Positions 1-11,800 of a DNA stretch of 64,000 nucleotides are shown here, piece after piece; the first letter of the stretch is position 1; the number at the start of each line of letters is the position of its first letter. The notes beneath the pieces are model-generated. The model ran no database searches and had not been told where the DNA came from. It saw only the letters and a program-made list of their open reading frames with translations. The stretch spans positions 10,300,711-10,364,710 of the forward strand of contig NC_133910.1 of assembly GCF_964199755.1 (NCBI RefSeq), given 5' to 3'. Source of the stretch: Larus michahellis (Eukaryota > Chordata > Aves > Charadriiformes > Laridae). A program made the position numbers and the translations under genes.

Positions 1-629
1 TGCTGCGCAGTAGCTGGTAAGGATGTTAGAAGAGCCCTGAGACAGTGCGTTAGCTCTAGAAACTGCTGGAATGATTATTCATGGCAAGGTGGAAGAGCAT
101 TGCAACATAAATTTTCAACTGCTGTGAATCAAGTTTTATAGGAGTGTCCTGAAGCTGAGATTCCAAGTGCCGAGCCTAGATCAGGACCGAGTGGATAATT
201 CCCCCAGTGCGCATGAGCAGGATGTGGAATAAGCATAGATAGGTGTTAATCAGACACATGTAATCACTGTAATGAAGCACAGTATTTTCCAGAGAAATTC
301 CTGTAGCATAAAACCTCCCTGAGAATGCTGTTCCAGTGGCTTCTACTTTTGGTATTTTCAAACTCTTGATCTTTTTCCCTATTTCCTCCCCCCAAACAAG
401 TGAAAGAATCTGCCTTATTGGTTTATAAAAGTCTGGTTACTCAGATGGATGTTGGTGACAGAAAGATATTCCTGGGTTAGGATACAATGGGGTAAACTTT
501 CTTTGCTGTCAGTTAGCTGTATGTACAGAAGACTGATTTACAAAGAAAAAAAGGCTCTTTACATCTGAGTCGGTTTTGACTAAAGGCTTGGTTTGTTTAT
601 TGAACTGTCTTCCTGTGCATCCTGTGCAG
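1..629 (+). other. RBM18 intron, 5' end of window
   Basis: AT-rich intronic sequence before the first visible RBM18 exon. Nothing else is recognised. Confidence 0.75.
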
Positions 630-716
630 GAAGCAGAAAAGGCGATCCAGTGTCTCAATGGGAAACTGGCCCTTTCCAAGAAATTGGTGGTGCGGTGGGC
701 ACATGCGCAAGTCAAG
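630..716 (+). CDS. RBM18: RBM18 coding exon, end of the RRM
   Basis: The acceptor is ...cctgtgcag/g and the donor is aag/gtaagc. The exon has 29 codons, starting and ending in phase 0, and encodes the last strand of the RNA recognition motif, including [10 protein letters not shown]. Confidence 0.93.
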
Positions 717-3700
717 GTAAGCTGCTTGCTGTAATTTGCAAAATCCAAAAAATTTAATACTAAGGAACAATTCTTATCAAAGCTGTCTTAGCCTGGCGAG
801 ATAATTTCAGTCTGTTCTAGGAAATAACTCTCATAAAAATGGTATTAATCTGCTACTTCTCCTGTCTACCTAAACTGTGCTGGATTAGCTGTGAATAGGA
901 ATAGGCCATTTAACCTGATGTTCTGTGGAAGGGAGTTTCTGATCAGAGCGATATGAACAGATTACTTCTATAAATGTCCACATTTTAACTTTTCCCAAAC
1001 TTAACGAGCAATTGGCTGAAAGTTTGTATACTTGTCTCTGTGGTTTTGCTCTCTTTTTGCGTAGAAGATGCATGGAAATTCTCAATTACTGAGTACTGTG
1101 TTGCTTTGTTCCACTTCTGAAAGCACTTATATGGCAGCAGCTCTAATTACTTCTGACTTTAAAGCAACATATTTAACATCTAAGCTAAATATCCTTTTAT
1201 TGCTTGCTGTGTTACGCAGAACATCAAGTTTTTACTATTAACTTAAGCAGTACCTTCTGGAACATATTATTTTTAAAAAAATATTTTTTTTTTAATTCTT
1301 GTCTTGTTTCTCCTGTAGTTATTTACTATCTGGTATTTGATAAAACAATTTGTTTTCAGTTACTTTCTTTGCAGATAAATGGATTCTTGTTGCTATTTTC
1401 CATTGGGTAGCTTGCTTTTAGCGTGTGTTGATTATCCTACAAGCAGCTTTCTGCTCTTTCTCTTATCAAGTATTCTAGTGCTTTGGATGCTAAAAAGGGG
1501 AAGAAAAAAAAAAACAACCCACAAAAACCCAACAGGTATCTTCATTAGAGGAAACCACGTTGTTTTAATTATTGGCTTCAAGGGCTCCGGGCTTTTGTCA
1601 GCACATCCGAGCTTGTGCAAATGCTATCTCCATTTTCTTTAGCTCTGTAGCTACTTGAGCTCCATGTGCGTCTGGATGCCTGGGGAATGATCGGGCTGCA
1701 GCAGGGGTTTTGGGCAGAGCAGTGAGTGTGTGCTCAGGCGGGAGTTCGTCAGGGCAGCTCGGGGCTTGGCTGGCTGGGCCATGGTGAAGAACAGGCATAA
1801 ATAATCCCTTCAGTTTGCGTGGCATTTTCTAATCTGTGAATAGAAAGATTTAACAACACAAAACTGGCTTATTGTAGCAAGTGTTTATTTTAGACAATAC
1901 CAGCACCATGCTAAGTAGTTCTAAGATGAGCAGCCAAGGCTTACCAGACACTGTCGGTTTGAGCAGCTTTGCTGAAAAACAAGCCTGACTTTGTGCCAAG
2001 CGAAATAAGGAAGCAGAACACTGCAAATAGTTCAGGAGGCCCGTTGCCCACAGAGATGACAGACTCACAAGCTGCTTTCTTCAGAAAGGAGGAGGTCGTT
2101 CCTAACTGGTCTTTTTTTTTAATTTTTTTTTTTTTTTTTTTCTCCCAGCACTGCATGATTCTGTGCAGTTGTGGGCTTGGGTTACCTTCTGACTCTGCAC
2201 AATGTCTGTATAAAGAGCATTGCAATACAGTACAGAAGTTACCTTAAAATTTACCGTCTTTGCTTCATGCCTTCTATAGAGGGGAACAAGAAAGTGGTAA
2301 GACAGGATAAGGCTTAAGGATCCATAGTACCATGCACATAAGTGTTCGGCATTAGAGTCCACATTCCGTGTCGGTACTAAACAAATATGGTTGGGATTTG
2401 TTTCAGTGTTTGGCCACCAAAATCATTCCTAGCAAAAGTTTTACAAAATCTGAGGTGGTAGTAATACAACTTTAAAGTGTATCTGTGGGCAAACATTCCT
2501 TTGTTCGTAATTCCAGCTGACTACAATCCTTGGTCTCTTGTTCGCAGAGATATGATCACAATAAGAATGAGAAGATCCTTCCAATCAGTCTGGAGCCATC
2601 TTCCAGCACGGAGCCGCCCCAGTCTAACCTGAGGTAGGAGACGGGTTGGGTGAGAGGTGACCAAACTCTGGGAGCAGCAGGGAACTAACTTCTTCAATTA
2701 GAGCTGGAGTTGTTGGTGTTATCTTTTTGCTAAAAATATAACATGGCAGAAAACCTGCAAAGTGACTTATTTGATGTGGGACCCTTCAGGCTTGAAGTTT
2801 ATTTTTTAATGTGTGAAGCTACTGGGGCAGTAGGAAGGAAAGAGGTAAGGCAGGGAATGGGAACATGTCGCATCCCAGCTCATTTGGACAGAATGTGCTT
2901 TGCACTTTTTCGTATGAGTTTCAGTGAGAGGTTTTGTACTGTACTAATTTGATTAAGCAAAATGCTTATGAGCAAGAATTTGTATTATAGTGGTAAAAGG
3001 TTAGAACAAAATCAGAGGTCAGAAGTAGTACTTTCTCCCCCGCCTCAGCGTTAGGGCTAGCAAGTCTTCTCTGTGGGATGTGGTTAAATCCTCCAGCCCC
3101 TCTACCTAAAGCACGTAGTGCTGCTTTGCTAATTCACAGTCTGGTTGAAAGGATACGTGGTTTTCTTCTGCGTTCTGTCAGTGGGACACTGTAAGGACTG
3201 GGGATAATGAATTTGCCAACAGATAAAATGAGCTTGGAATTCAGAAGTAACACGCTAGGAAGTAATGAGCAGAGAGACTCCAGTCATGCGGGTTGTTAGC
3301 TACGTCAGTGGCACAAAGGAGTTGTTTTAGTGAGAATGGATGCTGCAAGACGTCACGGCAGAGAAGGGAACGTTCCTCGGTCCATACCCACTGGAGGATA
3401 GCGAATAACAAAAGCGCTAGGAATTTGGGGTGTAACCTTGGGATAGCTTCTCCCTTTGGGATAAACCCTGCTAATGTTGAAATAATGTTTCTTCCTGACC
3501 TAATTAGAGTTTGGGGTTTTCCCATCCCGAGCGGTCTTGTAGCTGGGAGGAAGTCTGGCTTTCATTTCTCTGCTGTTTCCAGCAGCCTCGTCTGAGCTGC
3601 GCTCTGCTGCACATGCTCAGACCTCGTTAAATGACATCATTTCACATGAAGTAGGAAGCCTTGTTGTATACTCGGCTTGCTCAGTGTCCTCGGGAAAGTG

Positions 3701-4130
3701 CTGAGTCGGTGCAAGGACCGTTATTTTGTGGTGCTGTGATGTATCTTGGAGGACTTTTCCTAAGCAAATCCATGCTGAGGATTGAAGGGAAACGTGTGGG
3801 CTTTAAGCAGTAGATTCCTGCCTCCCACCTTCATGCTGCTTGTGGTGGGGGCTGCCTCGCCCCTCCTTGTGTGGCTAAGTATTCACACGTCAGCAAAATC
3901 TCAGGATTGCTGTAGTCTGATTCCATGCTAAGCTCAAGCTCAATTTCTCTTCTGTTTTTCCTCTTTCCAGTGTCAGTGCAAAAATAAAGGCCATTGAAGC
4001 CAAGCTGAAAATGATGGCAGAAAACCCAGACGCGGAATACCCAGCAGCGCCTGTTTATTCTTACTTCAAACCACCGGATAAGAAAAGGACTACTCCTTAT
4101 TCCAGAACTGCCTGGAAATCTAGGAGATGA
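630..4130 (+). CDS. RBM18: RBM18, RNA-binding motif protein 18 (3' part)
   Basis: The last three coding exons of RBM18 are visible: 630-716, 2548-2633 and 3971-4130. Together they encode the C-terminal 110 residues. The family protein is about 190 residues with one RRM, so the N-terminal half lies left of the window. The first exon gives the end of the RRM ([20 protein letters not shown], then VRWAHAQVK). The rest is the lysine-rich tail ending [11 protein letters not shown], nearly identical to the mammalian protein as I remember it. Phases are continuous (0, then 2). RRM proteins bind RNA; a specific role for RBM18 is poorly known and is not implied here. LHX6 follows on the same strand, as in the human order. 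Confidence 0.95.
717..3970 (+). other. RBM18 introns (717-2547 and 2634-3970)
   Basis: Two introns with ordinary AT-rich content. The first contains a long T-tract at 2110-2142. I see no other gene. Short open frames here have no recognisable product. Confidence 0.85.
2548..2633 (+). CDS. RBM18: RBM18 penultimate coding exon
   Basis: The acceptor is gttcgcag/a and the donor is ctgag/gtagga. It encodes [20 protein letters not shown] and onward, the linker after the RRM. It ends after two bases of a serine codon that the next exon completes. Confidence 0.93.
3971..4130 (+). CDS. RBM18: RBM18 terminal coding exon
   Basis: The acceptor is ctctttccag/t. It encodes [20 protein letters not shown] and onward to the C-terminus ...TAWKSRR, with stop TGA at 4128-4130. 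The lysine/alanine helix and basic C-terminus match RBM18. Confidence 0.95.
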
Positions 4131-4576
4131 TGCTTATGAATCGATAATGGTAGCAAGAAACACTGCTTTGTATACCTGGAGTCCTCCGATGCTTTTGTAC
4201 TTTGTAGAGTGGGAAGGATGCTGCCGCCCGAGCACGCCACTGTACACGGCAGCGTGTTTTGTAACACATTAGGTGGTTGCTGAATAATTCCTTACTGCCA
4301 GTGCAGATCCCCAGCTGAACGCTGTTCAGAGAAGTAGGTTCCCTTCAAAGCCTCTGATGAACACGCAGACAACCTCTCGTTAGTGTGCATTCATTAGCAA
4401 GATTAGAAACAGTAACCAGTCTGTGGAGTAAAGCACATCCCAAAATACTCCATTTAACTGATTACTTTTTAAAGTATTTTTGAACAAAAAGTATTCCGAT
4501 TTGTGTTTTTTAATGGAGGGGAAGCACTTGGTTTTGATTAACATGCTGTAGTTACCATGGAAAACTTTTTCATCTC

Positions 4577-4582
4577 AATAAA
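4577..4582 (+). terminator. RBM18 proximal poly(A) signal
   Basis: A canonical AATAAA lies about 450 bases after the RBM18 stop, in AT-rich sequence. It gives a compact 3' UTR from 4131 to about 4600. Confidence 0.75.
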
Positions 4583-5934
4583 ACTCATTTTAAATAGATT
4601 TTGCAACACTCTTAGTAACTGTGCATGCAGTATTTTATATGCACCAAAGCAAATTTATTTTGCAGACTTTCAGGTATTAGTTTATGCTATGGTAACCTTA
4701 AGATAAGTCATGACACAGCCCGGGTATTTTCAGTGTCACTGAGACACGAGGTATGTGCCTCCATGTAGGAATGAGCGTATTCACACCCCGGTGAGGTCTG
4801 CGCTGTGCTGTAACCTTCGGAGCGCAGCGGTGGCGTGTCTGATGTTTGCGTTCAGTAATCCCCTTCGGTGGTAGCTCTTCATAAACCAGATGTGACAGCG
4901 TGAGAATAACGCTGCCGCCTCGGAGACATCTGTCAAGCACATGACCTCAGCCCCTGCCACCATCCAGTCCCGCTTCTGCTTTTTGCTGGCCGGTGGAGGT
5001 GGTTGGTTGCCTCTCGGTGTAAAGTGGCACAAGCCTTTGTGGCAAAGCGGCTCTGCTGTGTGCTGAGGTCACCCGCACCACGTGCTGAATATGCAGGTCT
5101 GATGGATGGGATCGCACTTAAACCATTAGATCTGCAGCATATTCTTCTCCCCAGACATTCTCTGCAGAATATAAATCTGAGGAACAAACGTTGTCTGGCA
5201 GCGTTTTCTCCTTAGTGCACACGGCGCTGTGACTGCGTGTGCGAGGGGGATGTTGGAGAACGTGTGCGCTCGAGTCCAGGAGACTCTGGTCAGACTTTGT
5301 CAATGTCCACTCTCCCAAAGCCTTTCAGTGGTGAATCTTCACATCTCTGGACACTCTTGAGTTGCTTCCCCAAGCTGGTTAACAGTGGGCTCAAACATAG
5401 GGGAGGAAAATAATTTTTAAACAGCCCCTGGTTTCCGTGCACAGGTGTTGCTCACTGGCATAGCAAAGTAAGGTTTGTATTCCTGCAGCAGCGCACCTCC
5501 CTCCGAGCAGAGCACGTATCCCGCTTCCGAACCGAGCAGCCGGAACGGAGCTGTGTGTTTGTGGGATGGGTGGATTGTTAAAGACTGAATTGTTCAAAAA
5601 GTAGGTCTTGTGCTGTTAAATATTTGCTTTCTAGTTTTTTGGGTACCTGAGTAAAGCGCAAAGTAGTGTCACTGGGAGTTTGTACCCCTATGAATGTCAA
5701 TAACGCCTGTTTACATTCCTCTGCGAACAGCCTGTGTTTTGTTCTTGCGTGATCTAGCGTTTGTAGTTCTCCGCATCTGTATCTGCATTCTTTAGAACAG
5801 CAATTGATTCTATTTCTATTAGGAATTTAGAAAATACCTTGATTCAAATCGGGCACGCGGTTGTGTTCCCGTCAGAAACATACTTTGATATTTATTTGTA
5901 TTTAAATACAGTTTGTTGAAATTCTTACGGCTCT

Positions 5935-5940
5935 AAATAA
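5935..5940 (+). terminator. Possible distal RBM18 poly(A) signal
   Basis: A second AATAAA (in ctaaataaac) sits at the end of an AT-rich stretch (5790-5960) that resembles a 3' UTR end. If used, the RBM18 3' UTR would be about 1.8 kb. Which signal is used cannot be told from the sequence. Confidence 0.4.
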
Positions 5941-6060
5941 ACATTTAAAATGCATGTTTTCCTCCAGGAAAGCGAGGGTGGCAAGCAGGAAGTGAGGGTG
6001 GTAAATGCTTGGCATCAGCCGAAGTCCACTGATACAAGTCTGGGTACAATAGCAGTAGTC

Positions 6061-6105
6061 TCTTTTTTTTTTTTTTTTATTATTATTTTTTAAATTTTTT
6101 TTTTG
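6061..6105. repeat. T-rich low-complexity tract
   Basis: A run of T, then tattatta, then T runs. It is simple sequence with no signs of a SINE body around it. Confidence 0.8.
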
Positions 6106-8110
6106 CACTACCCCAGTGACTAACAGAAGTGCCTTGTCTGTCGCTTGGCCAGACTCAGACCTGGGGGAGCTTTATTGCAGGTCGGTGTTCGCGTCGGTCA
6201 TTCCCGCTGGTGCTGCTGGCGCTTCCCAGGAATGCTGCAGCTTCCCCAAGGCCCCGTGCCTCCGCGGCAGCCGAGAGCACAGCAAAACCAGCCAGTGCCT
6301 AACCCTGGAGCCAGGAGGAGGTAAATGCTCAGTAACGTTTTCATGAGCAGCAGCTCTGGGGCTTTGAACATCAACTGTCATGAAATAGGTTTGGGAAGCT
6401 GGAGGCAGCAAGAAACGCTGTGGTGGAGGATGCAGCTGCTTTGGAGCCGTAAGTATGGAAGTTGGCAGGCTGGTGCTGGAAAGGGGAGCTGGGCTTGGCG
6501 TCTGCCTCCCCTGAAGAGGGGTCTGGGGCTGTTTCTTACCTCTGGCATATGGTCCTGTCCTGTCCCCTTAGGGGCTTCTTTGCTTCCGCTGTATCTCCAG
6601 CACATCCCTGGGGCCAAGGTGGGGTACAAAGGACGATGTTCACCAAGTCCATAATGTGGGTTTTCCCTCAACAGCCTTCCTTCCTATGGTGAGACTCCCT
6701 CACTTGGGACAGGTACGACATCATGCCTTCACCTGTGGGAGTGTATCACATGCCTAACCCCAAATCTTGGGCTCCGGCTGGATTCATTGACACCCAGCTG
6801 CCTTGTTGCCTTGTACAAGCTCTGGTGCTGGTGGGAGGGAGCCTGTTGGGGGTAAGAAAGGGGAGGAAGTTGGTGCTAAAACCCAGCAGCTCCACCCCAG
6901 GCGCATGGGCCATGTTCCCGGGGCAGCCAGCTGTGTGACTTGTGTTTCGGAGATCTACCTGCTCTCAGCAGGCAGCGAGGGCAGGAGACCAGCTGCCCAC
7001 AGGAGCAAGGCTTGATCCCAAGGCCGGGGAAAGGCAGAGGCTGGGCTGAAGACAGCCTGTTCCTGAGCCTCTTCTGACTTTGCGGGGCCTAGAGCGCCTG
7101 GTCTGTAATTATCAGAGCAGAGAAAGCCGTCAGCATTACCGTGCTGCGGTGTGCTGTGGCGTTACAGCCCTGCATCGCGCTCAGATGCAAACAAAACCCG
7201 CATTGCCCTGCTCCCACCGGCGCTGTGTAGGGGGGCAGACAGCTTTCATGGCTGCGTCCCTGGAAACTCCTACGTGTTTCTTCTGGAGCAGTGGGAGCCA
7301 ATTCAGACCCCGCCAGCCTGGACGAGTGGTTTGAATTGTCCTTTCTCAGCACCGCTCCTCTGCACTTGTCCCTGTCCCCCTGTCACTCTGCCGAGCAGAG
7401 GACGGAGGGGAGGATGAGCAGCAGGCCTCGGGCTGAGTTTCTTAGGGGTTTGTTGGGCTTTTTTGCAACCTCAATGTTTAAACCTAATGTCTTGTATTTA
7501 TTCTAAAATGGCTTTCATCTGATTTCCCTCTCGGTTAACAATTTAGCTGTCAAAATCAATAACGGCGAGGATCCATCCCCGTCCGCCATCAGCTCACGTT
7601 ACCGTCCTGCAATTACTCCGTGGTGGAACCGCTGCCGGGGCTTTGCCGGGGAATTATCAGGTTACTAATGAAGCCCGGGCAGCGGCGGGCGGCCAGACGC
7701 CGCGGCGGTGGGTGCGATCCCCGCTGCCCGTCCCCATCCCGCCCCGCGGGGGGCTCGGGGGCCGCGGCCGGTCCCGGCGGTGCGGGGCGGCTCGGCCCCG
7801 GGGCCGGCCCGGCCCGTGCGCCCCGTCGGGGCGGGCAACGACGGTGCGGCGGGGGAGGACCGTACCGGAGCGGGTGTCGTGTGTCCCCCCTCCCCGCCGG
7901 TGCCGCCGCCGCCGCAGGTAGCGGGGCCCGGCGGGGCGGGCGGCCCCCGAGGCGCGGCGGGGGGGCTCTGCTTCCTGCCCGGCCCGCGGCCGCCCCCGGC
8001 GGGGGAGCGGGGCCGGCGCGGCTCCCCGCCCTTCCTGCCGCGGCCGCGGGACGCGCCGCCCGCGGGCACGGAGCGCGGCGGCGGCGGGCGGAGCGGGGCG
8101 CGCCCGCCCC

Positions 8111-8185
8111 ATGCACCGGAGCCATGAGGGCGGGCAGCCCCGGGGCCCGGGCCGCCGCGCCCCGGCCGGCGCCCAGGCGGGCAAG
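8111..8185 (+). CDS. LHX6: Candidate alternative first exon of LHX6
   Basis: An ATG at 8111 opens 25 codons (MHRSHEGGQPRGPG...) that end exactly at a good donor, gcaag/gtgagc, in phase 0. LHX6 exon 2 also begins in phase 0, so the two could join in frame. The position inside the CpG island fits an alternative promoter. A second ATG at 8124, in another frame, stops at about 8189. I do not recognise the peptide, so this could equally be a non-coding first exon. Confidence 0.3.
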
Positions 8186-8248
8186 GTGAGCGCCGCCGCC
8201 GCTGCCGTCGGGGCCGGGAGCGGGGCCGGGCACCCCCGGGGAGGGCGC

Positions 8249-8290
8249 GGGCCGGGGCCGGGGCCGGAGCCGGGGCCGGGGCCGGGGCCG
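8249..8290 (+). repeat. GGGGCC-type hexanucleotide repeat
   Basis: Seven tandem GGGCCG units, one of them GAGCCG, lie just downstream of the candidate alternative first-exon donor in the CpG island. It is G-quadruplex-prone simple sequence. Confidence 0.85.
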
Positions 8291-8709
8291 CTCGCTGCCT
8301 CCCGCGCCCGAGGGGAGGATTTTCCATCCCGGCGTTTTCTGGGGCGTTTTGTGCTCGGCGGCGGGAGAGGGGGAAGAATTTCGATTTTTAATTACTACCA
8401 TTAAAAAAATCAAATTTGCAATTCTTTGGGTGGCCTGATGGATTCCCTGATTGACAGCCGGAATTGACACTCTGGGTACCTCTTATCTCGGGCATTTACG
8501 GCAATTTCTAATTGCAGGTAGTTTGTGGGGTTTTTTCAGCGCTTTGGCTCGCATGGGAACCGAGCGATTACTTCAAGAGGCCCGGGTTAAGTGCAGGCAG
8601 GGAGAGAATTCAATCCACATTCAAATTGCTTCATTAAAGAGACGCAGCTTTTGTTGCAAAGGATTTAAATGGCCACTAGAAAGTTCTTATTTATTGTTTT
8701 GAGGCGGTT

Positions 8710-8715
8710 TATATA
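8710..8715 (+). promoter_or_regulatory. TATA box upstream of LHX6 exon 1
   Basis: TATATA stands alone in AT-poor sequence just upstream of the first LHX6 coding exon. With usual spacing, transcription would start near 8740. That puts the ATG at 8740 at or before the cap and makes the ATG at 8782 the likelier start. Confidence 0.55.
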
Positions 8716-8739
8716 GGGTGCCCCGCGCTCGCCCGGCGC

Positions 8740-8844
8740 ATGGAGCAGCAGCCTCCCTCTCCCGCTCTCTCCCGCAAGGTGATGCCGCCGGAGCCGCTGC
8801 CCAAGGGGAGCTCCCGCTGCCTCGACCCGCACGCCCGCGCCATG
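8740..8844 (+). CDS. LHX6: LHX6 exon 1 (N-terminus)
   Basis: Open from ATG 8740, with a second in-frame ATG at 8782 ([20 protein letters not shown]). The donor is catg/gtaagc, phase 0. The peptide from 8782 resembles the mammalian N-terminus: a TRCL/SRCL motif and a methionine just before the splice. Confidence 0.8.
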
Positions 8845-11800
8845 GTAAGCGGGGCCGGGGGCTGCGGGGACCCGCCGGGGCTCGTCGGGCCGGGGGATGC
8901 GGGGACCGGCCGGGACGCACCGGCGGCTGCGGGGACCCGCCGGGCCGGGGACGCCGGGGGCTTGCGGGGACCGGCTGGGACCCGCCGGGCCGGGGATGCC
9001 GAGGGCTTGCGGAGACCCGTCGGGACGCACCGGGGGGCCGCGGGGGACGGCGGGGCCCCGGCTGACGGAGCCGCGGCGGCTCTGCCCGCAGTCGCAGCCC
9101 GACGGGGAGCCGCTGCCAGGCGCCCTGGAGAAGGAGGACGCCCGCTCGGCGCCCAGCACACCCTCCACGCCGTCCGTCTGCTCCCCGCCGTCCTCCTCCT
9201 CCTCCACGCCGTCGGCCGGCAAGAACGTCTGCTCCAGCTGCGGGCTGGAGATCCTCGACCGGTACCTGCTCAAGGTGAGCGGCGGCGGCGGCGACGGGGG
9301 TCGGCGGGGGGCGTCGGGCGGTCCCGGGTCTCAGCCCCCTTCTCTGCCGCAGGTGAACAACCTCATCTGGCACGTCCGCTGCCTGGAGTGCTCCGTGTGC
9401 CGCACCTCGCTGCGGCAGCAGCACAGCTGCTACATCAAGAACAAGGAGATCTTCTGCAAGATGGACTACTTCAGGTAGGGCAGGCGGGCCGGGGGGGTGG
9501 GGGCAGCTCCGCGCCGAAGCCCCGGCTCCGGGGGGCCTCAGCGTCCTCGCCGGCTGCCGAGGGGCCGGGACCGCTCCGGCGCTGACGGGACGGAGGTTTG
9601 AAAAAGCCGGCGGGCTCCGCGGAGCAGCCCGGCGGAGAGGCGTCCCCTCTGGGCACGGGGAGGATGGGGACTTGGGGTGCACCCGCACCCCCTCCCGGAG
9701 GGCTTCCGCCCCTCCCCGGGCTCCCCGAGCCCTGGCACGGCGGCCGGAGCCCCTCGGCTCCGCGGGGGTTGAGCGGCGGGGAATTGTCCCCTCGCCGGGG
9801 GAAACGCCGGCTGAGCGGCGTCGCCCCGGCTCCTGCCGGGAGGGTGGATGTGTGCCCAGCGGTGTGCGGCGCCGAACGGCCTTTGGAAGCCTCTGTCCGT
9901 GGGGCAGCATCGCAAACGCCGGAGCGTCCTTGGCCGGTGCGTGTTAGAGAACGGAGACAAACGCGCGGCAGCGCAGGTCCCCGCGGCCCGGCCAGGGCTC
10001 GCCGTGCGCCGTCGGTCCCGACCTTCATCCCCCGGGGGAGCGCGTCCTGCAGGGAGGCTGCTTCTGGCTCCGACAGCCTTTTGGTTTAAAACCTTAAACC
10101 ACGGTTTTTCCCCAAAAAGAGAGGCAGGGAGGGGATGGAGGATCCTGAGCTTCTCACTGGGCTTTAACTAAATATCAGAGCCCGCCGCTCTGACTTTCCC
10201 TATCCCGCCAGGATGAGGAAATGCTGTTCTCCCCGGGAGGAAGGGAGACGGCGGGCAGGCGATGAGAGTGACCCCGGCGAGGGCGCGGGGGGCTCGGCAG
10301 CGTCCTCCCGCCGCCGCGGAGCGCTCGGGGCCGCCTCCGGCGACAACGGTGCCGCGGGCAGGGCGTGCTCGGCAGGGAAAAAAACCCAACCTTTGAGATT
10401 TCTTTAGGGTTTGTTATCGGGAGGGTCTCCTAATACTCGCCACACCGCCGCTCGGCCCCCGTCCTGCCGGGCTCGGTGCCGCCGCGGGGTGCGCGGCTCC
10501 TCGGGCTCCGGCGCGGCGCTTCCCATCCGGCCCGGCTGTTACTGTTGGTGTCATTATTATTACTATTATTATTAAACCACTATTTTTTAGCGAATTCACC
10601 GAAATTTCCTTCACTTTCAAGTGAAAGGTTTAGGGAATTCCGCGGTGCCGTTGTGCTGCTTCAGGGCATTTCCAGCGTTTTTCATGAATTAACAACCGTT
10701 CCGATGCCGTTAATATTTTTAAAGTACGGACATTTCCGAAGGCGGTTTTAAAGTAGCGACTGGATCTCTAAATTGCCTTCGAGCAAATCCAGCGAATAAC
10801 ATCTGTTAAAAATAAACCCGTTGAGCTGGGAAGCCCCGCGCAGCAGCCCCCTCCCTCCGGGCCGGCGCGGGGTCTCTGCCCGCCGGGCACCGGCGATGCC
10901 GAAGGAAAACTAAAACGAAAATCGCTGCAGGCGCCGCAGGAGCCCCGCGACTCCCGAGCGCCTGGTTCGGGGGTCGGGGGGGCTCCCGGACCGCGCTTCG
11001 CACTTGCCTTTTTTGCTGAAAAATAGGGGTTGGATTTATTTTTTTTGGAGGGGTGAGTTGCCGTGCGGCGGGAGCGGCAGCGCTGGGAGCCGGGAGCGGG
11101 CGCGGGGAGACCCCGCTCCCCCCCGGCCCCCGGGTCCGCGGGGCTCGTTGCGACCCCCTACCCAGCCCCGGGCCGGACCCGCTGCGGGGGCGGCGGGCGG
11201 GGGTCGCTCCCGCAGCCTCCGGGGGCAGCCGCGGCGGATCCCGCCGGGTTGAGCCGCGCCGCCGCTGCCGTCGGTGACGGTCTGCGGCCGGAGCCGCTCG
11301 CCAGGGCCGGGGCGGGTCGGGGCAGACGCTCCCCGGTAGCCCCCCTGCAAACCCGGCTCGGGGACCGCTCGCCCGGCCCCGGCCCCCGGGAGCATCCTGG
11401 CCCGCAGCCTGGCGAGCCCGGGACAGCCGGGACCCAAAGGACAAGTCTGACTCTTGAGTTTTGTTTGGTTTTTTGGTTTTGGTTTTGTTTGTGGTTTTGT
11501 TTTTTTTAAATTTTATTTATTATTTGCTGCAGATGAAATGTGTGGGGTTTTTTTAAAGCAAAGCAGAAATCCCATCCTAACACGTGTGGGTCTTTGGAGC
11601 CAAGGCAGATGCGAAGGGGCGGTGGGATGCGCTCTGCGTGCAGCGCACGGCGGCTTTTATCGCACCAGCGCTGATTCCCGGGCAGCCGGGGCTGTTGGTG
11701 GGCAGCCGGGGCTGGGGGGCCGCCAGGCGTGGGGCCGTCCACGGACACAGCCCTGCTGCTGGGTGGGCGCTGCTGCCCGACGGTGGGTGCGTTTTGGCCT

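Larger units (their letters stand above)
4600..7600. other. Spacer between RBM18 and LHX6
   Basis: Beyond the possible distal RBM18 3' UTR I see no exon, RNA gene or mobile element. A T-rich low-complexity tract lies at 6061-6105. GC content rises from about 6.1 kb towards the LHX6 CpG island. Confidence 0.6.
7600..9500. promoter_or_regulatory. LHX6 CpG-island promoter region
   Basis: The stretch from about 7.67 to 8.35 kb and again from 8.72 to 9.5 kb is very GC-rich and dense in CpG. A short AT-rich saddle separates the two blocks at 8.39-8.70 kb. The island surrounds the first LHX6 exons, as expected for a developmental regulator. Very long overlapping open frames in it are a by-product of the lack of stop codons in GC-rich DNA. 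Confidence 0.85.

Noticed and set aside
7613-8470. Open frames up to 285 codons on both strands, rich in Pro, Arg, Ala and Gly
   Set aside because: They lie in a CpG island where stop codons are rare, overlap in all six frames and show no family similarity.
8740-8781. ATG at 8740 as the LHX6 start
   Set aside because: It sits about where the TATA box would place the cap and adds a peptide unlike the mammalian start. The ATG at 8782 is preferred, although 8740 is not excluded if an upstream promoter is used.
8687-9910. A 407-codon minus-strand open frame over LHX6 exons 1-3
   Set aside because: Shadow of GC-rich coding and intronic sequence on the opposite strand; composition only, no recognisable protein.
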